Positions 8,402 through 17,200 of a DNA stretch of 28,641 bases are shown here, in pieces. Location: contig JADLGU010000351.1 in the NCBI GenBank assembly GCA_020849155.1, positions 1-28,641 on the forward strand, read 5' to 3'. The notes below the pieces were generated by a model, which was not told the DNA's origin, did not search any database, and saw only the letters and a list, made by a program, of their open reading frames with translations. This stretch comes from Rhodocyclaceae bacterium (GTDB lineage: Bacteria; Pseudomonadota; Gammaproteobacteria; Burkholderiales; Rhodocyclaceae). A program made the translations under genes and the position numbers. Every line of letters starts with the position of its first letter. Within the stretch, counting starts at the first letter, position 1.

Positions 8402-9109
8402 ATGATGGAAAGGAAGACGATCTGGAATGCGGTGATGGGGATGCTGTTCTTTGCGCTGTTGCCCTTCGCCTGGGCCGGCGAAGCGGAGTGGCGGGCGCAC
8501 ACCGAGGCCGGCGAGGCGGCCGTTCGCAAAAGCGATTTCGTCCTCGCCGAACGGCGCCACCAGCAGGCTGTCGCCGAAGCGGAAAGCACCTTCGGCGGCA
8601 GTCATCCCAATGTGGCCAAAAGCGTGCACGATCTGGCCGGCGTGCACTGGCTCCAACATCAATACGCACAGGCCGAAAAGCTTTTTCGGCGCAGCCTGGC
8701 CATCCGCGAGAAGGCGCTGGGCGAGACGCACCCGGAGGTGGTGCAGGATCTCCAAATGATCGGCTGGACCTGCGCGCACCAAGGCCGCAGTGCCGAGGCC
8801 GAACTGTATTTCAAGCGCAGCCTGGCCATTTGGGAGAAGGCGCGCGGCATGCAGGATGCGGGCATACCGAATTTGTTGCTGAATCTCTCCGAACTCCACA
8901 TGCGGCAAGGGCGCCATGCCGAGGCCGAACCGCTTCTGAAGCGGTGTCTCGACGTTATCGAGCTTACGCTGGCCGACAAGACCTTCGATCACGCAGGCAA
9001 CCTGTCCGATGCGGCGGGTTTCCTGGAGGAGATTTATAAGAAGCAGGGCCGGCAGAGCGAAATCGCGCCTCTGCGGCAGCGCCGGTTTGCCATCGGGCGG
9101 AAACTGTAG
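8402..9109 (+). CDS. Secreted TPR protein (GEAEW family)
   Basis: A 235-residue protein. It has a signal peptide (VMGMLFFALLPFAWA) and then the mature block GEAEW, shared with the proteins at 9192, 10358 and 14208 and nearly so at 13439. About four 42-residue TPR units of kinesin-light-chain type follow, such as QYAQAEKLFRRSLAIREKAL and RHAEAEPLLKRCLDV. TPRs form superhelical scaffolds for peptide or protein binding. Two adjacent ATGs (8402 and 8405) are possible starts. GGGAG at 8393-8397 is 4 or 7 bases upstream. It follows a copy of the interspersed repeat. It has no catalytic domain; a role as a periplasmic adaptor is inferred. Confidence 0.82.
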   Translation: MMERKTIWNAVMGMLFFALLPFAWAGEAEWRAHTEAGEAAVRKSDFVLAERRHQQAVAEAESTFGGSHPNVAKSVHDLAGVHWLQHQYAQAEKLFRRSLAIREKALGETHPEVVQDLQMIGWTCAHQGRSAEAELYFKRSLAIWEKARGMQDAGIPNLLLNLSELHMRQGRHAEAEPLLKRCLDVIELTLADKTFDHAGNLSDAAGFLEEIYKKQGRQSEIAPLRQRRFAIGRKL

Positions 9110-9148
9110 GCGCAAGTTAGTCGCGGTATGGCGGACAAGCGCTGGCCA

Positions 9149-9177
9149 GGAAAAAGTCAGTCTGCGTAACACGGTGG
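9149..9177 (+). repeat. Short interspersed repeat, copy 3 of 6
   Basis: GGAAAAAGTCAGTCTGCG followed by TAACACGGTGG. It lies 14 bases before the next TPR gene and points toward it. The right half (AACAC) has lost pairing with the left half (GTCT), so any stem-loop here would be weak. Confidence 0.78.
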
Positions 9178-9191
9178 GAAGAAGCGAGAAG

Positions 9192-10001
9192 ATGCGACAG
9201 GCGATATTCAAAGTGATGCTGGCGGCCTCATGCCTGCTGGCTGTGGCTTCGCCCGGCTGGGCGGGGGAAGCGGAATGGGCATCGCATTATGCTGATGGCG
9301 TTGAGGCACTCAAACGCACGGATATTCCAAGGGCGCTACAGAAATTGGAAATGGCGACTCGTGAGGCCGAGGCAAGTTTCGGCCAGAAAGATCCAAGACT
9401 GGCTGTCACTCTTATGCTTCAAGCCAGGGCTTTGGAAATGCTAGGACGCCATCGGGAGGCGGAAAGGCTGCTTGTTAGAGCCGTTGCTATTCTTGAAGCG
9501 GCACAGGGTTTGGATCATCCGGATGTGTCCGCTGGACTTGCAAAACTTGCTCATTCTTATCTGTCGCAAGGCCGGGCAGCAGAAGCTGAGCCACTCTTAA
9601 AGCGTGCTCTCGCAATAGATGAACGTTCATTTGGTTTCGAGCATCCCAGAGTCGCCTCTAGCCTGAACAACCTGGCAGGGCTATTTCGCGACCAAGGCCG
9701 GTACTCTGAAGCCGAGCCGCTCTTCAAGCGCAGCCTGGCCATTTGGGAAAAAGTCCTCGGCCCCGAGCACCTCGATGTCGCCACGGGCCTGAACAACCTG
9801 GCGGCGCTTTACTTTTCCCAGGACCGCTACAACGAAGCCGAGCCTCTCTTAAAGCGAAGCCTCGCCATCCGGGAAAAAGCCCTTGGCCCGGAGCATCCCC
9901 AGGTCGCCAAGAGCCTGAACAACCTGGCGGAGCTGTATCGCGCCCAGGGCAGAAACGACGAAGCCGAAGCGCTGCGGAGAAAGCCCGCGGCAGGTCGGTA
10001 G
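9192..10001 (+). CDS. Secreted TPR protein (GEAEW family)
   Basis: A 269-residue protein. The ATG at 9192 was chosen because it gives a complete signal peptide (MLAASCLLAVASPGWA) followed by GEAEW; the longer open frame upstream runs through a repeat. There are about five TPR units. The last three (RYSEAEPLFKRSLAIWEKVL, RYNEAEPLLKRSLAIREKAL and a final partial unit) are very close to those of the CHAT protein at 14208, in DNA as well as protein. This points to exchange between genes. The N-terminal third is lower in GC and more divergent. The ribosome site is weak (GAAGCGAGAAG). Probably a periplasmic binding or adaptor protein. Confidence 0.83.
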   Translation: MRQAIFKVMLAASCLLAVASPGWAGEAEWASHYADGVEALKRTDIPRALQKLEMATREAEASFGQKDPRLAVTLMLQARALEMLGRHREAERLLVRAVAILEAAQGLDHPDVSAGLAKLAHSYLSQGRAAEAEPLLKRALAIDERSFGFEHPRVASSLNNLAGLFRDQGRYSEAEPLFKRSLAIWEKVLGPEHLDVATGLNNLAALYFSQDRYNEAEPLLKRSLAIREKALGPEHPQVAKSLNNLAELYRAQGRNDEAEALRRKPAAGR

Positions 10002-10005
10002 CGAC

Positions 10006-10034
10006 AGGGGAGGAAGACGGTGATCTGTTCCCCT
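10006..10034 (+). repeat. Hairpin repeat after TPR gene, copy A
   Basis: Outer arms AGGGGA (10006-10011) and TCCCCT (10029-10034) flank a shared core GGAAGACGGTGATC. The same element lies at 17412-17437. It starts 5 bases after the upstream stop codon and is followed by ATTTATAAA, so it might also act as a weak terminator. It resembles REP-type palindromes, but no associated transposase is in the window. Confidence 0.6.
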
Positions 10035-10065
10035 ATTTATAAAGCGGCTTGGCGTTGAGGCACTC

Positions 10066-10377
10066 ATGGGCATATACGAAACCTGCCTCCCCGAATACGG
10101 ACGGCTGCTGCCCGAGCTTGCGGACATCATCGGCGCCGATTACAGGGGTGGTTCCTATCGGGAAGCCTTGCGGAATTTCGAGCGATCCGACGCAGACTGC
10201 GGCGAATTCAAGCTGGCAGGTAAACACGCAAGCCTGACGATCCTTTTCGAGAGATATGAGGCCTACTTTCTGGGGAAGCTTGAAGGCGAGGGACCGCGGT
10301 TCCAGGAAGCCAGGGAGCGCCTGTATCGTGAATATATTGACAGAGGGGGGAATCCCGATGCGCAGGAGAAACTCTAG
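10066..10377 (+). CDS. Small soluble protein, unknown
   Basis: A 103-residue protein with no signal peptide or membrane segment and no family I recognise. It is mainly charged and probably helical, with YRGGSYREALRNFERSDADC near the middle and a C-terminal helix (FQEARERLYREYIDR). TGAGG lies about 7 bases before the ATG. Its last 20 bases overlap the start of the next TPR gene in another frame, which supports it as a real, translationally coupled gene. Being cytoplasmic, it differs from its secreted neighbours. Confidence 0.55.
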   Translation: MGIYETCLPEYGRLLPELADIIGADYRGGSYREALRNFERSDADCGEFKLAGKHASLTILFERYEAYFLGKLEGEGPRFQEARERLYREYIDRGGNPDAQEKL

Positions 10378-11500
10378 CCCGGATAGCGAGGCCGGCTCGC
10401 GGGGCCGTCATGTTTTCATGATGCTTGCACGAAGGTTTTCGGGCTGGCTGCTTGTTGCCCTATTACTCGTTGCGGCGCCGCTGCCGGCCTCGGCGGGCGA
10501 AGCGGAATGGATGTCTGCCTTGAACGCCGGCATCGAGCACTATAACGATGCCAAGTGGGGGCTTGCCGTGCGCCAATTGGAAACCGCGGCGCGTGAGGCC
10601 GAGAAGACCTACGGTGCGCAGGATCCGCGGCTGGCTGGGACACTGTCCTGGCTCGGCAGGGCCTATGCGGGGGACCGCCGCGGCGCGGAAGCGGAGGCGC
10701 AACTCAAACGTGCGCTGCAGATCTTCGAGAAGAACCCCGGCCCCGAGCATACCGACGTGGCCAGGGTGCTCGAATACCTGGCCCGGCTTTACCTCAACCA
10801 AGGCCTCTATGCGGAAGCCGAGCCGCTGCTCAAGCGCGCCCTGGCCATCCGCGACAAGATCCAGGGCCCCGACCATGCGGATGCGGCGACCGGCCTGCAC
10901 AATCTCGGTGTGGTGTATAGGTGGCAGGGCCGGCATGCCGATGCCGAGCAGCTGATGCAAAGAGCCCTGTCGATTTACGAGAAGCATCTCGGTTCCAGCC
11001 ATCCCTACTTGGCTGCCTCGCTGCACCATCTGGCCAACATTTATCAGGAGTCCGGACGCAATGCCGAGGCCGAAGCCATGCACAGGCGCGCCCTGGCGAT
11101 CTACGAAAAAGAGTTCGGCCCGGAGCACACATTTACCGCCAAAGGCCTGAATGCATTGATCGGCTTGCTTGCCCTGCAGCGCCGTTTCGGCGAAGCCGAG
11201 CCACTGCAGAAGCGTGCTTTGGCTATCGAAGAAAAAGCTTACGGACGCGAGAGTGCCGAGGTAGCAAATTCACTGACTTCCTTGGCGACGATGTACGTTT
11301 TACAGAACAGGTTGGTGGAAACAGAGCCGTTGCTCAAGCGCGCCCTGGCCATTACCGAGAAGATATTCGGCCCGACGCATCCGGCAAACGCGCCGGTTCT
11401 CACCGCATATGTCGGTCTATATGTGCGCCAGGGCCTTAAGGCCGAGGCCGAGTTGATGAAGCAGAAACTGGCGGCCCTGAAGCAAGCCGGCCGGCCATGA
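10358..11500 (+). CDS. Secreted TPR protein (GEAEW family), seven-repeat type
   Basis: A 380-residue protein if translated from the ATG at 10358, which has AGGGGGG 7 bases upstream and overlaps the previous gene. ATGs at 10418 and 10421 would give a shorter, more usual signal peptide. The hydrophobic core LLVALLLVAAPLPASA leads into the mature block GEAEWMSALNAG. Seven or so 42-residue TPR units follow, for example LYAEAEPLLKRALAIRDKIQ and RFGEAEPLQKRALAIEEKAY. Four consecutive secreted TPR genes (8402, 9192, this one, 11526) are broken only by the small gene at 10066. Probably periplasmic; binding partner unknown. Confidence 0.83.
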   Translation: MRRRNSSPDSEAGSRGRHVFMMLARRFSGWLLVALLLVAAPLPASAGEAEWMSALNAGIEHYNDAKWGLAVRQLETAAREAEKTYGAQDPRLAGTLSWLGRAYAGDRRGAEAEAQLKRALQIFEKNPGPEHTDVARVLEYLARLYLNQGLYAEAEPLLKRALAIRDKIQGPDHADAATGLHNLGVVYRWQGRHADAEQLMQRALSIYEKHLGSSHPYLAASLHHLANIYQESGRNAEAEAMHRRALAIYEKEFGPEHTFTAKGLNALIGLLALQRRFGEAEPLQKRALAIEEKAYGRESAEVANSLTSLATMYVLQNRLVETEPLLKRALAITEKIFGPTHPANAPVLTAYVGLYVRQGLKAEAELMKQKLAALKQAGRP

Positions 11501-11525
11501 CCGCTCTGCCCAAGGAGACGAAAGA

Positions 11526-12464
11526 ATGAAAGCCTGGCTGCTTGCCCTGGCGCTGGCTTTGCCGCTGCCAGCCTGGGCCGGGACGATGAAGTACGAGCAG
11601 CTTGGCGAAGCGGCGGTGGGCGCGGAGCATGGCGGCGACTACGCCAAGGCGGAGAAATACCTCAAGGCGATGCTGGCCGAGTCACGGCGCTATCGCGGCA
11701 ACATCCACCCCGAGGTGGCCGATACCCTGGAGCAGCTCGCGCTTTTCTATTCAAGGCGGGGCCGCCACGCCGAGGCCGAGTCGTACCGCCGGCAGAGCCG
11801 CGCCGTGCAGGAAAAGGTCCGCACCGACAAGGCCTACCTGTCGCGCACGGCGCACCTGGAAGCCGGCGACGAAGCCAAGTACGACGGCGACGTCGCCGGC
11901 GCCGAGAAGCACTACAAGGCCGCGCTGGCGATCACCCGCAAGTCGCTCGGCAGCCGGCATCCCCAAGCGGCCACAATCCTGGATTCGCTGTCGTCGATAT
12001 ACATCAAGCAGGGCCGTCATGCAGAGGCCGAGCCCTTGCTGCTGGAAATGCTGAAGATCCAAGAACAGAACCACGGCGCGGAGGACTACAACCTGATTTT
12101 CACGCTGACGTACCTCTCGGACTTCTACATCGAGCAGGGGCGCCACGCCCAGGCCGAGCCGTACCTGAAGCGCGTGGTGCGCATTGCTGGCAAGACGCTG
12201 CGGCCCGACGAGCCGGAACGCGCCGCATACATGGAGAACTTGGCCAAGCTGTATCTGGATCTGGGCCGCCTTGCCGAGGCCGAGCCGCTGCTGAAGCAGG
12301 CGTTGGCCATTTACGAAAAGCGCCTAGGTCCGACAAACGACAACACCCAAAGAACCCTGGCCATGCTAGTCGAGGTCTATGAAAAGCAGGGCCGCAAAGA
12401 CGAGGCCGGGCAGATGCGGCAAAGGCTTGCCGCCATCGGTCGGCCCGCCACGCCCGCCAAATGA
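11526..12464 (+). CDS. Secreted TPR protein, divergent member
   Basis: A 312-residue protein with a compact signal peptide (WLLALALALPLPAWA) and AAGGAGACG just upstream. The mature end reads GTMKYEQLGEAA, not GEAEW, so it is the most divergent of the five small secreted TPR proteins. About six TPR units are visible, such as DYAKAEKYLKAML, RHAEAEPLLLEMLKIQEQ and RLAEAEPLLKQALAIYEKRL. Its GC-rich codon use matches the cluster core. It starts 25 bases after the previous gene and overlaps the region leading into a small membrane protein. A scaffold role is inferred from the fold. Confidence 0.82.
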   Translation: MKAWLLALALALPLPAWAGTMKYEQLGEAAVGAEHGGDYAKAEKYLKAMLAESRRYRGNIHPEVADTLEQLALFYSRRGRHAEAESYRRQSRAVQEKVRTDKAYLSRTAHLEAGDEAKYDGDVAGAEKHYKAALAITRKSLGSRHPQAATILDSLSSIYIKQGRHAEAEPLLLEMLKIQEQNHGAEDYNLIFTLTYLSDFYIEQGRHAQAEPYLKRVVRIAGKTLRPDEPERAAYMENLAKLYLDLGRLAEAEPLLKQALAIYEKRLGPTNDNTQRTLAMLVEVYEKQGRKDEAGQMRQRLAAIGRPATPAK

Positions 12465-12481
12465 GCCGAAAGGAGCAACAC

Positions 12482-12886
12482 ATGAATCCGCCCCAGCCCC
12501 GACTTCAGTTGCTGGTTCTGGCCTGCGCCATCGCCGCGCTCTGGCTCGGCGCGTTCGGCATCGACGCGGCGACGCGCCTCATGACCAACTTCTACGTCCG
12601 CATGAATGCCGACCTGCCCGACGGGACGGTGCGAACGGTGCATGCCGTGCAGGCGCATGCGCACTGGCTGGGCGCCGCCTTCGGCACGCTGCTCCTGGGC
12701 GCGCTGTTCAAGCGCCGGCCGGCCGCATTCGCCCCGGCTGCCGCATTGGTTCTCGCCGTAGCGCTGCTGGCCGCCACGGCCGCCGCCTTCACGCTGGCCT
12801 GGCCGACCGGCCTCTGCGGCGAGATGCGGCCGGCGTGGTACTCGGAAAAAGGTGTTGCCGACGAATGCCGCAGAGAGGTGCGCTGA
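12482..12886 (+). CDS. Small three-span membrane protein, unknown
   Basis: A 134-residue protein. The start at 12482 follows AAAGGAG by 5 bases; an in-frame ATG at 12461 would overlap the preceding stop codon. Hydrophobic segments lie near residues 9-30, 58-77 and 83-108. A short loop between the first and second has several His residues (VHAVQAHAHWLG), which might bind a metal or heme, but no known motif is met. The C-terminal tail has two cysteines (LCGEMRPAWYS and DECRREV). No family recognised. Confidence 0.6.
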   Translation: MNPPQPRLQLLVLACAIAALWLGAFGIDAATRLMTNFYVRMNADLPDGTVRTVHAVQAHAHWLGAAFGTLLLGALFKRRPAAFAPAAALVLAVALLAATAAAFTLAWPTGLCGEMRPAWYSEKGVADECRREVR

Positions 12887-12914
12887 CCTCCGGGAAGATC
12901 AGCCATCGAATGCC

Positions 12915-13139
12915 ATGAACCCCATCATCGAGGCCGCGCTGGAGGCCATCTGCCGGGAGCGCGAGGAAGCGGGCACTTCTGCTACGTTTGACGCGGTCGA
13001 AGCTTTGCACCAGGCCTACGGAGAGGAAGACCTGGCCAACCGCCTCTTCGCCGAGATTCCCCGCACCGTGCCTTTCGAGATCGTGGTCGAACTGTTCGAC
13101 ATCCTGGCTTGGGAAACCGCGACAACGGCGCCGCCATGA
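12915..13139 (+). CDS. Small protein, unknown; possibly the front half of a split gene
   Basis: A 74-residue acidic, helical protein (MNPIIEAALEAICREREEAG and onward) with no signal peptide. Its stop codon overlaps the next start as ATGA. The last eight residues (ETATTAPP) look unlike the rest. The other frame at the same place reads NRDNGAAMMRTMEGWLR and continues naturally into the next gene. So these two genes may be one gene of about 145 codons broken by a single-base indel, or a translationally coupled pair. No family recognised. Confidence 0.5.
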   Translation: MNPIIEAALEAICREREEAGTSATFDAVEALHQAYGEEDLANRLFAEIPRTVPFEIVVELFDILAWETATTAPP

Positions 13140-13360
13140 TGCGGACGATGGAGGGCTGGCTGCGCGAGGGCAAGGACAACCGCAAGCTGCTCATCGCCGT
13201 GCACGTCGAGGTTTATCCGTTCATCGATGCGCGGGAGATGTGCGCGGTACTGTCCCAACTGGAACAAACCGCGATCCCGCGCGTTGCCGCGCGCTGCAGG
13301 GAGCTGATCCGCCTGCGCCAGGAGCATGAGAAAAGGGTTGGGCATGTCAGGGATGCGTGA
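13136..13360 (+). CDS. Small protein, unknown; coupled to, or second half of, the previous gene
   Basis: A 74-residue protein starting within the ATGA overlap. There is no ribosome site of its own, so translation would depend on coupling or on a frameshift. It is amphipathic and helical (LLIAVHVEVYPFIDAREMCA, then a basic C-terminal helix RCRELIRLRQEHEKR). It is followed after 20 bases by an interspersed repeat copy. No domain recognised. Confidence 0.45.
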   Translation: MMRTMEGWLREGKDNRKLLIAVHVEVYPFIDAREMCAVLSQLEQTAIPRVAARCRELIRLRQEHEKRVGHVRDA

Positions 13361-13380
13361 GCTTCTGTTTTCTGCTTGCC

Positions 13381-13409
13381 GGGAAAAGTCAGTCTCGGTG
13401 AGACGGCGA
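13381..13409 (+). repeat. Short interspersed repeat, copy 4 of 6
   Basis: GGGAAAAGTCAGTCTCGG followed by TGAGACGGCGA. This copy has the best stem in the family: GTCTC pairs with GAGAC across a GGT loop. It lies 29 bases before the TPR gene at 13439 and points toward it. Confidence 0.8.
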
Positions 13410-13438
13410 GCGGCTTTGAATCGGTCAATGAGGGACTA

Positions 13439-14152
13439 ATGATGAAGAGCAAATGGCTGGCGGTTGCTTACTGTCTGGTCGCGATGTCGACCACTGTTTG
13501 GGCAGGAAAGGCGGAGTTTGAGTCCGAAATGAACGCAGGCTTGGATGCCGCTTATGAAAAGAACTTTATGAAGGCCGTGCGCCACATGAAAGCAGCAGTG
13601 CGCGAAGCCGAGAAGAGTTTTGAGAAACAGGACAAGCAGCTGACCGGCGCCCTGTTCATGCTTGGTAGTGCGCACAAAAGCGCAAAACAGTACCCGGAGG
13701 CAGAATCAGCCTTCAAGAGAGCGCTTGAGAATGGCAATAATGCAGCTGGTCTTGAGCATCTGAGCGTGATAGTCCATACCCTCGACCACTTATCGGATCT
13801 GTATGTTGCACAAGGCCGCCACGAGGAATCCGTGCCATTGATGTTACGTGCGTTGGCAATTCGCGAAGAGACGAAAGTCTCTGATACCCCTGCCGCTGGA
13901 AACAACATGAATAGATTGGGCGAGACATACAAGCATTTGGGGCGCCTTGAAGATGCAAAACCCCTGTTCGAGAAAGCGCTGGCAATTGCCGATAAGACAC
14001 TGGGCCCTAACCATCCGATTGTGGCGTCGATCTTAAACAACCTGATAGAGGTAAACAAAGGACTTGGACGGCCAGCCGAAGCCGAGCCATATCAGCAGCG
14101 GGTACGTGCAATGAGCGAGAAAGCGACACGGGAGAAGACGTTCGCCCAATAG
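13439..14152 (+). CDS. Secreted TPR protein (GEAEW family), divergent and lower GC
   Basis: A 237-residue protein with a signal peptide (WLAVAYCLVAMSTTVWA) and the mature block GKAEFESEMNAG, a variant of GEAEW-x6-AG. About four TPR units follow, less regular than in its neighbours. Only the last ones (RLEDAKPLFEKALAIADKTL, RPAEAEPYQQRV) are close to consensus. Base composition is visibly lower in GC than the adjacent CHAT gene, which suggests relaxed selection or a different history. Adjacent ATGs at 13439 and 13442 follow GAGGG by 4 and 7 bases. An interspersed repeat copy lies immediately upstream. Confidence 0.8.
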   Translation: MMKSKWLAVAYCLVAMSTTVWAGKAEFESEMNAGLDAAYEKNFMKAVRHMKAAVREAEKSFEKQDKQLTGALFMLGSAHKSAKQYPEAESAFKRALENGNNAAGLEHLSVIVHTLDHLSDLYVAQGRHEESVPLMLRALAIREETKVSDTPAAGNNMNRLGETYKHLGRLEDAKPLFEKALAIADKTLGPNHPIVASILNNLIEVNKGLGRPAEAEPYQQRVRAMSEKATREKTFAQ

Positions 14153-14207
14153 TCAGCCAGGTGCAATCCGATACTCAAGTGATTTTGAGAAAGATGTCGT
14201 GAGGCCG

Positions 14208-17200
14208 ATGATGAGGATGAGATGGCTGGCGATGGCCTGTTGCCTGGCTGTAACGTCCTTGTCAGTTAGGGCGGGCGAGGCGGAATGGATTAAGTACATG
14301 GAAGCGGGCAATGTCGCCGCTGACAAGATGGATTTTGCCGGCGCAGAAAAGTATTACAAGGCCGCATTGCTGGAAGCCCAAAACACGCTTGGCCCGGTAC
14401 ACCCCCATGTTTCTACAAGCTTGAATAATCTGGCGCTGCTTTTCTATGACCAGGGGCGCCATGCCGAAGCCGAGCCGCTCTACAAGCGCAGCTTGGCTAT
14501 TTCGGAAAAAGCTCACGGTCCCGAGCATCCCGAAGTTGCCCTGTTCCTGAGCAACCTGGCGTCGTTGTATTACGCTCAAGGCCGCCATGCCGAAGCCGTG
14601 CCGCTCTTTAAGCGTAGCCTGGCTATACGAGAAAAAGTTCTCGGCCCCGAGCATCCCGATGTCGCCCAGAGCCTTAATGGCCTTGCGGAGGTTTATCGAA
14701 CTCAAGGCCGCTATGCGGAAGCGGAATCATACTTATCTCGCGCCATACTTTTGTTGCAAAGGGTTTACGGCCCACAACATCCCTATGTCGCCATATCACA
14801 CAACAACTTGGCGGTTCTTTACAGGAACCAGGGGCGATATGCCGATGCAGAAATGCTCTTGAGCGTCATCTTGCTCACGTGGGAAAGGACTTACGGTACC
14901 GAGCATCCCCAAGTCGCCGCGGGACTGAATAACCTGGCGGAGCTTTACCAAGCCCAGGGCCGCTACCCGGAAGCCGAGACGCTTTATAAGCGCAGCTTGG
15001 CCATCAAGGAAAAAGCCTTTGGCACCGAGCATCTCGAAGTCGCACTAGTCTTAAACAACCTGGCGGATCTCTACCGCGCCCAAGGCCGCCATACCGAAGC
15101 AGAACCTCTCTACAAGCACAGCCTGGCTATTTGGGATAAGGCCTTCGGCCCCATGAACCTCAATGTCGCCACGGGCATGAACAATCTGGCTGCTCTGTTG
15201 GTCATCCAAGGTCGCCACACCGAGGCCGAGCCGCTCTACAAACGCAGCCTGGCCATTTTGGAACAGGCTTTTGGCCCTGAACATCCCAAAGTTGCCACGA
15301 GCCTGAACAACCTTGCGGCGCTTTATAGCGGCCAGGGCCGCCACCCCGAGGCCGAGCCGCTCTACAAACGCAGCCTGGCCATCCTGGAAAGGGCCCTCGG
15401 CCCCGAGCATCCCGAAGTCGCCCTGGTCTTGAACAATCTGGCGGATCTCAGCTACGCCCTTGGCCGCTACCCCGATGCCGAGCCACCCTACAAGCGCAGC
15501 CTGGCCATTCGGGAAAAGGCCCTCGGCCCCGAGCACCCCGAAGTTGCCCTTGTCTTAAACGACCTGGCGCTGCTTTACCATACCCTGGGCCGCTACCCCG
15601 ATGCCGAGCCGCTCTACAAGCGTAGCCTGGCCATCCGCGAGAAGGCCCTCGGCCCCAAGCATCCCGATGTCGCCACGAGCCTGAACAACCTGGCGGGTGT
15701 TTATTTAAAGCTGGGACGCTTCGCAGACATACTCCCCCTCTCTCGCCGCGCTATCCATATTCATACATCCCGTTTCAGTCTGAAGGATGAATCCTCTCGC
15801 AGCAGCTTGCGTGCCGAGCAGCGCAAATGGTCATGGTATTTCGAAGGGCATGTTTTTCTCCTGCACGCAGCCGGCCCCGCCGCCGGCACGCCGGAGGCCG
15901 TCGCTTCCGAATCCTTCGAAATCGCGCAATGGGCGCGGGCGAGCGACACGGCCGAGCAGGTGGCGAAGATGGCCGCGCGCCACGCCGCCGGCAGCGACGT
16001 CCTGGCCAAGGTGGCAAGGGAACGGCAGGACCTGCTCGCCCGTCTGGAGAAACTCGAGGCCGACCTCCTTGCCGAAGTCTCCAAGCCGGCCGACAAGCGC
16101 AACGCCGAACGCGACCGCAACCTGCGGCAGCAGGAAGCCGAGACCAAGACCCGGCTGCGCGACCTCGATGCGCGCATCGCCAAGGAGTTCCCCAGCTACG
16201 CCGAACTCACCCAGCCCAAGCCGCTGGCCGTGGCTGAAGCGCAGAAGCTGCTCGGCGCCGACGAAGCGCTGGTGCTCTGGCTGGTGGGCGAGAAAGAGAG
16301 CTACCTGTGGGCGGTGCGCCGCGACAAGGCGCGCTTTGCGCGCGTCGAGATAGACCGCAAGGCCCTCGAAGGCAAGGTGAAGGTCCTGCGCATGGGCCTC
16401 GACCCGCAGAACATCCAGGGCACGACGGAACTGCCCATGTTCCGCCCGCTGCTCGCCCACGAGCTCTACCAGCTCTTCCTCGCCCCGGCCGAGGATCTGC
16501 TCGAAGGGGCGAAACACCTCATCATCGTGCCCGACGGCCCGCTGCAGAGCCTGCCCCCGCAGGTGCTGGTGACCAAAAAGCCCGAGAAGCCGGACGAGGA
16601 ACCCGGCAAGATCGAATGGCTGGTGCGGCGCCACGCCGTCTCGGTGCTGCCCGCGGCCGGCGCCTTGCGGGCGCTGCGCCAGTTCGCCCAGCCGCCGAAA
16701 CAGCGCGAACCCTTCGCCGGCTTCGGCGACCCGGTGCTCGAAGGCAAGGCCGGCGCGGCGCGCGGCGCTGATGCGAAGCGGCTGTTTACCCGCGGCGCGC
16801 TGGCCGACGTCACCGAGGTGCGGCAGATGAACCGCCTGCCCGACACCGCCAAGGAGCTGCGCCACATCGCCGGCAAGCTTAAGGCCGACCCGAAGGCCCT
16901 GCACCTGGCCGAGGCGATGACCGAGGCGCGCATCAAGGCGCTCGACCTGACCCGCTACCGCCTGCTCGCCTTCGCCACCCACGGCCTGATGGCCGGCGAC
17001 TTCACCGCGCTGGCCGAGCCCGGCCTGGTGGCCACGCCGCCGGCGCAGGCGAGCGAGGAGGACGACGGCGTGCTCACGGCGAGCGAGATCTCGCGCCTGA
17101 AGCTCAATGCCGACTGGGTGGTGCTGTTCGCCTGCAACACCGCCGCGGCCGACGGCACGCCCGGGGCGGAGGGTCTGTCCGGCCTGGCGCGGGCCTTCTT

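Noticed and set aside
12461..12481. Earlier ATG start for the small membrane protein
   Set aside because: It overlaps the preceding stop without a ribosome site, whereas AAAGGAG is well placed for the ATG at 12482.
14391..15776. Regular repeats that could be taken for a CRISPR or other non-coding array
   Set aside because: The period of 126 bases is exactly 42 codons, the frame stays open and every unit encodes a TPR. There are no spacers.
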